Part shown: positions 6,431 through 12,970 of the stretch, piece after piece
Layout: each line of letters starts with the position of its first letter
Position numbering within the stretch: position 1 is the first letter of the stretch
Assembly: GCA_039029455.1 (NCBI GenBank)
Contig: JBCCGE010000069.1
Span: 1-16,717, forward strand
Source of the DNA: JBCCGE01 sp039029455
Lineage (GTDB): Bacteria > Pseudomonadota > Gammaproteobacteria > Arenicellales > Poriferihabitantaceae
Length of the DNA stretch: 16,717 bases
Direction of reading: 5' to 3'
Made by a program: the position numbers and the translations under genes
The notes under the pieces: model-generated
What the model saw: the letters and a program-made list of their open reading frames with translations, nothing else
Databases searched by the model: none
Told to the model about the DNA's origin: nothing

Positions 6431-7365
6431 ACGTGTCCAGGTACTGAGATCAGGCTGATTACGAAAGTCAGTGTAACGATACTCAATACGGTAGATACCA
6501 GGATACTGGCTGAAGCGCGTTGCGGGGCGACGCCATAATGTGCCGCAACAATATAGATATTCCCTGCCACGGGCATTGCTGCGGTTGCAATCATGATGCC
6601 CGCGGAGAAGGTGTCAATTTCAAACAGAATCAGTGCAGAGTAGCCGACGGCGAGTGGATGAAGTGCCAGCTTTGCAAATGACAGCCACATTGCAATACTG
6701 ATTCGCTCGGCACTTTTATCCGCCAAAGAGCCACCGATCGCGAATAAAGCACACGGCGTTGCGGCCGCCCCTAGCATCACCATAAAGTTGGAGAGCGCTT
6801 CTGGCTTGGGAAGGTCGAGTATGGACCAAAGCAGTCCCGAAAGGATTGCCATAATCATGGGGTTTTTAATCAGGCCCAGGCCGATTGTTGCAAACACACC
6901 GGGTGTCAGGCGTCCATCCCGGCTTCCGGTAATGACTGCGACAATCAGGCTGCCGAAAAAAACCAGATCAACGGTCAGTACCAGCAGCACAGGCGCTGCT
7001 GCGGCATCACCGAATAACATGATCAACATTGGAATTGCCAGAAAGCCAACGTTGCCGATAACTGAACACTGTGCCTCGACTGAGGCTTCAGCGATTCCAC
7101 CTCCGCGGGTCAGAGCAAAAACAAGCACCAGCGCATATACAACGATACTGGGCAGTGCGTATGCGATTACAAAATCCAGATCAAAAATGTCACCGATAGG
7201 CAGTCTGGAGGCAAATTCGAACAGCATTGCCGAAAGTGCGAAGTAAAATACAAAGTGGGTCAGATGAATGATGGCCTGTCTGCTGACAAACCCGGATTTG
7301 GTGGCGACAAATCCGAGGCCACTAAGTACACAAAAAGGCAGAACCTGAATAAATATTTGTAACAC
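6427..7365 (-). CDS. AEC family permease (auxin efflux carrier type)
   Basis: An inner-membrane permease of about 312 aa with roughly ten hydrophobic segments in two halves, typical of the AEC (PF03547) family. Bacterial members export or take up small organic acids such as malate or malonate; the substrate here is unknown. Family-like features are the N-terminal QIFIQVLPFCVLSGLGF, the NVGFLAIPML segment, KNPMIMAILSGLLW and the late AMPVAGNIYIVA stretch. The frame has no ATG start: candidates are TTG 7395, TTG 7371 and GTG 7365. I prefer GTG 7365 because an AGG lies 8 nt upstream on the coding strand and because it gives the usual N-terminus. Its last bases overlap the end of the AhpD-like gene on the other strand. 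Confidence 0.9.
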   Translation of the reverse strand: MLQIFIQVLPFCVLSGLGFVATKSGFVSRQAIIHLTHFVFYFALSAMLFEFASRLPIGDIFDLDFVIAYALPSIVVYALVLVFALTRGGGIAEASVEAQCSVIGNVGFLAIPMLIMLFGDAAAAPVLLVLTVDLVFFGSLIVAVITGSRDGRLTPGVFATIGLGLIKNPMIMAILSGLLWSILDLPKPEALSNFMVMLGAAATPCALFAIGGSLADKSAERISIAMWLSFAKLALHPLAVGYSALILFEIDTFSAGIMIATAAMPVAGNIYIVAAHYGVAPQRASASILVSTVLSIVTLTFVISLISVPGHV

Positions 7366-7530
7366 GAGCAATACCTGTGATCCGGAACCCGCCAAAGCAT
7401 GTGTGTCTCAGGCGGTACCCGAAATTGTTATCGATTTAAACGTATTTCAGGCATCAGTGTTGGAATAAATGTGGAAAGTCGCCGATATCAGGTTAGCAGG
7501 TCTGCAGTGTGAAAGGTCAGACAGTCAACA

Positions 7531-7559
7531 AAAAAGGCGACCTCAGTGGTCGCCTTTTT
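7531..7559 (-). terminator. Bidirectional rho-independent terminator
   Basis: A perfect 12-bp stem (7531-7542 with 7548-7559) carries a 7-bp GC-rich core and a 5-nt loop. It is flanked by A residues on one side and T residues on the other, so it should work on both strands. It lies 45 bp downstream of the DUF1127 gene, which it most likely terminates. Confidence 0.88.
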
Positions 7560-7603
7560 GTCGCATAACCTGGCTGATCCCAGGCGATCAGCGGAGACAC
7601 AAA

Positions 7604-7963
7604 TCAAGCCGCCTGCGAAAGCTCCTTCGCTGCATCCGGGTGGCTGCTAATTGTGGGAACCACCCCGGCAGGTGTGGATTGTCGAACTCTGATCTCGATC
7701 TGGTCACGCTCAATACCAAGATCTTTCAGGACACTGTCAGGCATGCTGTGAAGTTCCCGAATTGCCTGTTGATTCGCTCTCCAGCGACTAAACTGTCTCA
7801 TCAGTTTGATGGTTTTCGGCACTGCAAATGAGACGTTGTGCACATTTGACGGCAGAACTTGGTTTGATGCCAGACGTCGGCGCAAAACAGCGACCGAGGC
7901 GGTCAACACAACAAGTGAAAGAACAAAGACACTTAAAACGGATAAAAAGACTGTTGGCTGCAT
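7604..7963 (-). CDS. Membrane-anchored DUF1127 protein
   Basis: A 119-aa protein with one N-terminal membrane segment (about 5-27), an arginine-rich junction (RRRL) and a DUF1127 (YjiS-like) domain at about 55-92, recognised by FSRWRANQQAIRELHSM followed by LKDLGIERDQI. A polar tail of about 25 residues follows. DUF1127 domains are short, basic helical modules; some alphaproteobacterial members bind RNA and affect RNA turnover. Most are 45-70 aa without a membrane anchor, so this architecture is unusual. The ATG at 7963 is preferred over an upstream TTG (7969) because AGGGGA lies 7 nt before it. The gene forms its own unit: a good promoter about 50 bp upstream and a strong terminator 45 bp downstream. 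Confidence 0.85.
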   Translation of the reverse strand: MQPTVFLSVLSVFVLSLVVLTASVAVLRRRLASNQVLPSNVHNVSFAVPKTIKLMRQFSRWRANQQAIRELHSMPDSVLKDLGIERDQIEIRVRQSTPAGVVPTISSHPDAAKELSQAA

Positions 7964-8013
7964 GATCAAATCCCCTGCTTTCTGTAGTTCAAACTCGTAA
8001 ATTAGTGAGACTG

Positions 8014-8042
8014 AATATAGGTCGCGCAGGGGGTCTTTACAA
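8014..8042 (-). promoter_or_regulatory. Sigma-70 promoter of the DUF1127 gene
   Basis: On the - strand, -35 TTGTAA (8042-8037, 4 of 6 consensus) and -10 TATATT (8019-8014, 5 of 6) are separated by exactly 17 bp. Transcription would start near 8007, leaving a leader of about 44 nt before the ATG at 7963. Confidence 0.65.
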
Positions 8043-8062
8043 ACGATTAATCAGCATGCAAT

Positions 8063-8082
8063 ACATGAGTAAATGCTCATGT
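8063..8082. promoter_or_regulatory. 20-bp inverted repeat upstream of the DUF1127 promoter
   Basis: Perfect 7-bp arms ACATGAG (8063-8069) and CTCATGT (8076-8082) flank a 6-bp spacer, a shape typical of a dimeric regulator site. Its near edge is about 20 bp upstream of the -35 at 8037-8042, where activators often bind. It has no T-tract, so it is unlikely to be a terminator. No regulator gene is adjacent. Confidence 0.45.
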
Positions 8083-8209
8083 TAAAAATCGAGTAGGTGT
8101 TTGCGTCTTACCAAATTTTTTAGTGAGGAAAAACGTAAATAGCTGTTATCTATAGATTAATAGGGCTTCAAATTAGACTTTGATCGGCTATATCGTATTT
8201 AATCCATTT

Positions 8210-10072
8210 TCAATAACATGAAATAACTGCAAGTTCATCGCCTCCCCGAATCTGCTCGAACTTGCGCCAGAATGAGTCGTCGATCTGCTTTAGGGAACCC
8301 CGGGTTCCGGATTTTCTGTAACGGGAAAGGTGTTTGGGCCCACCGTTGTATGCCGCGTAAGTGGCTTTGACCAGATTATCAACTCCACCTTCCAGACGGT
8401 GCTCACCTTTCCTGAGCGCATAGCGCACAAGATAGCGATGCAGAATCTCGCCGCCTGCGGCCGCATTGTAGGCAATACTGTTGGCCAGTGAATCTCGATC
8501 GTAAAACCCCCGCCAGACCACCGGCATGATCTGCATCAGGCCGAGCGCACCCGCAGATGATGTGATAGGTGTTCGGGGTCCGGAACCGGTCTGATATTGT
8601 CTCCAGCAGGTTTCCTGCCATGCCGTCGTCAGAATGAGTTGGCGAAACATCGTGTGATATTCGGATTCGAGCGGGTGCGAGACCAGTGTAGATTTCGACA
8701 CATCGACCAAAAGATCCCGCACACGGGGCAGATAGACTTCAAGGTTAGAACGGTCTGCTTTCATCCGGTTGAGCTCACGGAAATCCTCTTCGTTGGCAAT
8801 CTTGGCGACGGCGTAGGGCAACATCCAACGCAGTAGTGATGTCGGCCATTCCTCCTCATCAGGTGATTGCAGCTCGCGTTCAGGCAGCGGCAGCGGTTCG
8901 CCGAACTCAAACAGCTGGCGGTATTCCGGATCGACAAAATCAGGTGTTTCCAGATTGCGATGGTCGAATTCAGCGTCGAGCAGTATCGCCAGGCGTTGCA
9001 ACCCCTGAGCGGTAATATTCCAACCGGTCACGCTCTGAAGGTGATCGATAGCAATCAATGCATCGTTGGCTGCGATGAAACTGAGGAATCCAAGTGCTTC
9101 GGCATCTTCCAGTCTGACCGATATTTTTCGGACAACAGGGGCGAGTCTTCTCCAGGTCTGCACAAATGTAAGTCGAATCTCGTTGTCACTGATGTCGCTC
9201 GATGCACCATCGCTTAGCACGTTGGCTATCACATAGCGGGCATCCAACAAGGTGTCGAGCAACAGCTCTCTCTGTTCTGTGGTTATGGTTTGTCGTGCGA
9301 GTGCCCGCACCACAAACGTAATAAAACCATCCCATTGATCCCACAGCTGTAAAAGGTTTTGATGTTTTTGCGGATCAAATTCGGACTCATCCACAATCGG
9401 TGTGGATGCCGACTCGGCAAGACTTACGTTAACAATAAGATCGGTCTGTATGCCGGTGGGGGTTGTCGAAATTTCGGACAGAAACAAACGGATCGGCTCC
9501 CGGGTACTCTGATCATTGAGAATAAAGTGCTCCAGTGTGAATGCCAGATCGCTCAATGCATTGCGAAAATCTATGGTGACGGTACCCAGGGCTGGGTGCA
9601 CATAGTCCTTCACAAGATCCCAGATCTTGCTGCTGACCTGAGCGCGTGTGCCATCGTCGGCCAGCAGATTGGAATCGATTGTCTGAAAAGAAATTTTGCC
9701 GGCCGTATCATTGATCAGGGGTTGCTGCACGGTATCAACCTTTCCCTGCCAGGACAGAAGCCGGACGCAGGTTGTGCCAATGTTAACGCCGGTGACCGCA
9801 TTGGCATCCAGGACGATGTGGAGGGCCCGGTCTTTGACAATAACCTCGGGATTGCTGATAGTGAGGTCATTGCAGCCATTCTGATCTCCCCATACTGAAA
9901 CCGGGGATTTGCCGGACTGGAAGATCGTTGATGAGAGAATCTTTTCAATAAATACGGTGTCGAGACGAACCGGTACCAAAAGTTGCTCAGATTTTGCATA
10001 GGCAGGGCTTGCAGCCGCACTCCACAAAACTACCGCCAGGCAGCGCAAAACAAGCAGTTTATTCGTTTGCAA
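8210..10072 (-). CDS. Exported lytic transglycosylase, SLT domain at the C-terminus
   Basis: A 620-aa periplasmic enzyme predicted to cleave peptidoglycan between MurNAc and GlcNAc, forming 1,6-anhydro-MurNAc ends. A signal peptide (residues 1-26, cleavage after A24-Y25-A26) is followed by about 440 residues I cannot assign to a known domain: a beta-rich part (about 30-230) and a helical part (about 235-470). The SLT catalytic domain lies at about 474-600, with catalytic Glu487 in AWQETCW, the GLMQIMP motif (511-517) and AYNGGP (574-579). The gap between the catalytic Glu and the GLMQ motif is longer than in typical Slt/MltC-type proteins. The start is TTG at 10072; no in-frame ATG exists near the signal peptide. 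The gene diverges from the ROK kinase. No clear terminator follows it. Confidence 0.88.
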   Translation of the reverse strand: MQTNKLLVLRCLAVVLWSAAASPAYAKSEQLLVPVRLDTVFIEKILSSTIFQSGKSPVSVWGDQNGCNDLTISNPEVIVKDRALHIVLDANAVTGVNIGTTCVRLLSWQGKVDTVQQPLINDTAGKISFQTIDSNLLADDGTRAQVSSKIWDLVKDYVHPALGTVTIDFRNALSDLAFTLEHFILNDQSTREPIRLFLSEISTTPTGIQTDLIVNVSLAESASTPIVDESEFDPQKHQNLLQLWDQWDGFITFVVRALARQTITTEQRELLLDTLLDARYVIANVLSDGASSDISDNEIRLTFVQTWRRLAPVVRKISVRLEDAEALGFLSFIAANDALIAIDHLQSVTGWNITAQGLQRLAILLDAEFDHRNLETPDFVDPEYRQLFEFGEPLPLPERELQSPDEEEWPTSLLRWMLPYAVAKIANEEDFRELNRMKADRSNLEVYLPRVRDLLVDVSKSTLVSHPLESEYHTMFRQLILTTAWQETCWRQYQTGSGPRTPITSSAGALGLMQIMPVVWRGFYDRDSLANSIAYNAAAGGEILHRYLVRYALRKGEHRLEGGVDNLVKATYAAYNGGPKHLSRYRKSGTRGSLKQIDDSFWRKFEQIRGGDELAVISCY

Positions 10073-10097
10073 TTCAGGATTCGGGTCAGTAGGAAGT

Positions 10098-10106
10098 TGC
10101 TACAAT
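10098..10106 (+). promoter_or_regulatory. Extended -10 promoter for the ROK kinase gene
   Basis: TGC followed by TACAAT (10101-10106) fits an extended -10 (TGnTATAAT with one mismatch). No good -35 lies upstream, as is common for this promoter class. Transcription would start near 10113, about 28 nt before the ATG at 10141, in the 68-bp gap between the divergent genes. Confidence 0.5.
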
Positions 10107-10140
10107 TATTCGCGGAGTGCTGACTTGGAGCAAGGGTGTT

Positions 10141-11061
10141 ATGCAACCAGAAAAAAATCCACCGGTTTGGGGCATCGATCTTGGTGGGACAAAAATTGAA
10201 GGTGTTGTTTTGCGATCTGCGCAGTCGTGCGATGTGCTGTCAAGGATTCGAATCGCAACGGAAGGTGAGCGCGGATATTGCCATGTGGTCGACCGTATCG
10301 TCGGACTGGTCGAGCGTATGGCCGAGGACGTCGGCTTTTTGCCGTCTTCACTTGGCATTGGAACTCCCGGTTCGGTGGATCCGCAAAACGATACCTTGAA
10401 GGGAAGCAATTCGACTCATTTAAATGGGCAGCCCTTGCACCGTGACCTCGGTGAAAGACTTGGTGTTCCGGTCTTTATCGAAAACGACGCCAATTGTTTT
10501 GCCCTGGCGGAGACACATCTGGGCGCGGTAGCCGAGCGCTTTCCGGAGGCCGGGTGTGTATTTGGGGTGATTATGGGTACCGGAGTTGGCGGTGGTTTTG
10601 TGATTGATGGAAAACTCGTTCGGGGTCGCCACGGTATTGCCGGGGAGTGGGGGCACAACTTTCTCCACGAAAGCGGAGGTCCGTGCTATTGCGGTCGAAC
10701 AGGTTGTGTTGAAACAATACTTTCAGGTCACGCTCTCGAAAAGTTTTACCGGTCACTATCCGGACACAAAAAGAACCTTGCGGAGATTGCGGCGCAGGTC
10801 GAAGGCGATGCCTGTGCGCAGAAAACAGTAAACCGGCTGCACCGTTACCTCTCCCTGGCCCTGTCTCAGGTGATCAACATCATTGATCCAGATGTAGTGG
10901 TTATCGGCGGCGGTGTTGGTAATATCGATTCACTTTACTCAACAGGTCTGAAGATACTCGAAGAAAGTGTTTTTAACCCCTACGTCAACACGCACGTTGT
11001 GCCACCCAAACTCGGTGACAGCGCTGGCGTGTTTGGTGCCGCGTTACTGACAACGTGGTAA
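10141..11061 (+). CDS. mak: ROK family fructokinase (Mak-type)
   Basis: A 306-aa cytoplasmic sugar kinase predicted to phosphorylate fructose (and possibly mannose) at C6 using ATP. ROK hallmarks are seen in order: phosphate-binding GIDLGGTK (11-18), sugar-binding NSTHLNGQP (90-98), catalytic Asp116 in ENDANC, GTGVGGG (146-152) and the zinc site His172, Cys182, Cys184, Cys189 in GEWGHN and PCYCGRTGC. The later segment DPDVVVIGGGVGNIDSLY closely parallels what I recall of E. coli Mak, which supports fructokinase over glucokinase or NagK; specificity is still inferred. The ATG at 10141 is preferred to an in-frame GTG at 10117 because GGAG (10127-10130) and AGGG (10133-10136) precede it and it starts shortly before the first strand. 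No sugar transporter is adjacent. Confidence 0.9.
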   Translation: MQPEKNPPVWGIDLGGTKIEGVVLRSAQSCDVLSRIRIATEGERGYCHVVDRIVGLVERMAEDVGFLPSSLGIGTPGSVDPQNDTLKGSNSTHLNGQPLHRDLGERLGVPVFIENDANCFALAETHLGAVAERFPEAGCVFGVIMGTGVGGGFVIDGKLVRGRHGIAGEWGHNFLHESGGPCYCGRTGCVETILSGHALEKFYRSLSGHKKNLAEIAAQVEGDACAQKTVNRLHRYLSLALSQVINIIDPDVVVIGGGVGNIDSLYSTGLKILEESVFNPYVNTHVVPPKLGDSAGVFGAALLTTW

Positions 11062-11089
11062 ATGACAGCACGAACATCTGGAATATAGT
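11062..11089 (+). promoter_or_regulatory. Sigma-70 promoter for the pip operon
   Basis: ATGACA (11062-11067, 5 of 6 to the -35 consensus) and TATAGT (11084-11089, 5 of 6 to the -10) are 16 bp apart, directly after the ROK kinase stop. Transcription would begin near 11096, about 24 nt upstream of the pip ATG. Confidence 0.6.
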
Positions 11090-11119
11090 TTCATTTGAAC
11101 GTTAATCAGGTAAACCCGA

Positions 11120-12085
11120 ATGGTTTCTAGCGCAACACACTATCAATCCTTTTATCCTGAAATCGAGCCATACGACACCGGTTTTCTCAAAGTAAGTGAC
11201 GACCACACCATTTACTATGAGCAAAGTGGAAATCCACAAGGGAAGCCTGCGGTTTATATTCACGGCGGTCCCGGAGGGGGCAGCAATCCGACCCAGCGAC
11301 GAGTGTTTGACCCCGATCGTTATCGAATCATTCTTTTTGACCAGCGTGGTTGCGGACAGAGCACTCCGTCGGCATCTCTGGAAAACAATACGACCTGGGA
11401 CCTGGTTGAGGATATGCGACGATTAAAGGAGTTCCTGCAGATAGATCGCTGGCAGGTCTGTGGCGGTTCGTGGGGCAGCACTCTCTCCATGGCCTATGCC
11501 TTAACCTACCCCGGATCTGTCACTGAACTGATACTGCGGGGGATATTTACCCTTCGCAGAAGCGAACTCGAATGGTATTACGAGGGCGGGGCGGCACAGA
11601 TTTTCCCGGATGAGTGGGAAAAATTTCTCCAACCTATTCCACAGAAAGAACGGGAGTCGATGATCCCGGCGTACTACAAACGTCTGACTGGTGACAACAG
11701 GTCAGAGCAGCTTGAAGCAGCGACTGCCTGGTCGAAATGGGAGGGCAGCACGATTAACCTTTTGCAGCGTCCGGATCAAATTGAGGGTTATGGGGAGGAC
11801 GATTTTGCGATCGCATTTGCACGCATCGAATGTCATTATTTTATTAACGGGGGCTTCTTCGATACTGACTCCTGGTTACTCGACAACGCGCATCGACTGA
11901 ACACAATTCCTACCACAATTATTCAGGGGCGCTATGATGTATGTACACCGCTCAGGACGGCCTGGGATCTGCATAAGGCGCTTCCTGAAGCTTCGTTTGA
12001 AATTATAGAAGATGCCGGACATGCCTTTGATGAACCCGGCATCACCGATGCGCTGGTCAGGGCAACAGATCGATACAGTGGTTAA
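11120..12085 (+). CDS. pip: Proline iminopeptidase (peptidase S33)
   Basis: A 321-aa cytoplasmic alpha/beta-hydrolase that removes N-terminal proline from peptides. The family's oxyanion-hole motif HGGPGGG is at 48-54, followed by DQRGCGQS (74-81), nucleophile elbow GGSWGS with Ser117, acid Asp273 in GRYDVC and His301 in DAGHAFDEPG. Length and all motifs match the bacterial PIP family, so an intact, active enzyme is likely. The ATG at 11120 has an AGG with about 8-nt spacing. It is preceded by a plausible promoter in the 58-bp gap after the kinase gene and is followed after 39 bp by the EamA permease gene. Confidence 0.95.
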   Translation: MVSSATHYQSFYPEIEPYDTGFLKVSDDHTIYYEQSGNPQGKPAVYIHGGPGGGSNPTQRRVFDPDRYRIILFDQRGCGQSTPSASLENNTTWDLVEDMRRLKEFLQIDRWQVCGGSWGSTLSMAYALTYPGSVTELILRGIFTLRRSELEWYYEGGAAQIFPDEWEKFLQPIPQKERESMIPAYYKRLTGDNRSEQLEAATAWSKWEGSTINLLQRPDQIEGYGEDDFAIAFARIECHYFINGGFFDTDSWLLDNAHRLNTIPTTIIQGRYDVCTPLRTAWDLHKALPEASFEIIEDAGHAFDEPGITDALVRATDRYSG

Positions 12086-12099
12086 AACACGATGGTCAC

Positions 12100-12120
12100 T
12101 TAAACTGATCAGACGTTTAA
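12100..12120. repeat. Inverted repeat before the EamA permease gene
   Basis: Arms TTAAAC (12100-12105) and GTTTAA (12115-12120) flank a 9-bp spacer; the overlapping CTGATCAG (12105-12112) is itself a palindrome. The element ends 4 bp before the GTG start at 12125, where a ribosome site would be expected. It could be an operator or an mRNA hairpin affecting translation, or chance. Confidence 0.3.
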
Positions 12121-12124
12121 TCCC

Positions 12125-12970
12125 GTGAGCCTATCGCTAATCGGTATCGCGCTGCTTGCCGCACTGCTGCATGCGAGCTGGAACGCGCTGGCAAAATCAG
12201 GTGGTCGTGCAGAGTTCAGCATTGCGTCCTATCAGTTGTTGGGCGCTGTTCTGTGTGTTTTTTTGCTGCCACTGGTGCCGCTACCGCACGTCGACAGCTG
12301 GCCTTACATTTTTGCATCCGTCGTAATTCACAATATTTATTACTTTACGCTGGCTGCTGCGTACCGTGCTGGAGACCTGTCCCAGGTCTATCCGCTGTTC
12401 CGAGGCCTGGCGCCGGTTCTGGTGACTGTAGGCGCAATTTGGTTCGCGGATGAATGGTTGCCAGCGGGCTCTCTGGCGGGAATAGTATTGATCAGCATCG
12501 GTTTGATGAGTCTGACTTTTCTTGGCCGGCATCTTGGACATATTCCCAGAACGGCTCTGATCTGGGGGCTTGTCACGTCGGTATTGATTGGCGCCTACAC
12601 CATAACGGATGGACTGGGCGTGCGACTTGCCGGAGACCCCTACAGCTACATCGTCTGGCTATTCATCTTTGAGCCCGTGCCCATCTGCCTGATTTTGCTC
12701 ATGCGTCAACGGCGCGAGTTCCTGAATTTCGTTCAGAGCAATCGCGGACGCATTTTGATGGGCGGCACTTTTTCATCGGCGGCCTACGCTCTGGTTATTT
12801 ACGCGATGAGCTTTGGAGCGATGGGACTGGTGTCCTCTCTTCGCGAGAGCAGCGTCATTTTTGCCGCCATTATTGGCTCGATATTTTTGAAGGAGCCCTT
12901 TGGTCGTCAGCGGATTATTGCAGCAACCCTGGTGGCAGCCGGCATTATCATGATGCGGTTGTTCGCATGA
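12125..12970 (+). CDS. EamA/DMT family transporter
   Basis: A 281-aa inner-membrane protein with ten hydrophobic segments made of two EamA repeats (about 5-135 and 145-280), typical of drug/metabolite transporters. Family motifs are visible as AAYRAGDLSQVYPLFRGLAP (78-97) and the matching second-half LRESSVIFAAIIGSIFLKEP (239-258). The substrate is unknown; relatives export amino acids, metabolites or drugs. The start is GTG at 12125; no clear Shine-Dalgarno is present and an inverted repeat lies just upstream. The stop overlaps the polB start as ATGA (12967-12970), so translation of polB is probably coupled to this gene. Confidence 0.88.
   Translation: MSLSLIGIALLAALLHASWNALAKSGGRAEFSIASYQLLGAVLCVFLLPLVPLPHVDSWPYIFASVVIHNIYYFTLAAAYRAGDLSQVYPLFRGLAPVLVTVGAIWFADEWLPAGSLAGIVLISIGLMSLTFLGRHLGHIPRTALIWGLVTSVLIGAYTITDGLGVRLAGDPYSYIVWLFIFEPVPICLILLMRQRREFLNFVQSNRGRILMGGTFSSAAYALVIYAMSFGAMGLVSSLRESSVIFAAIIGSIFLKEPFGRQRIIAATLVAAGIIMMRLFA

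Noticed and set aside
12086..12124. LexA box for polB
   Set aside because: No CTGT-N8-ACAG pattern is present here or directly upstream of polB.
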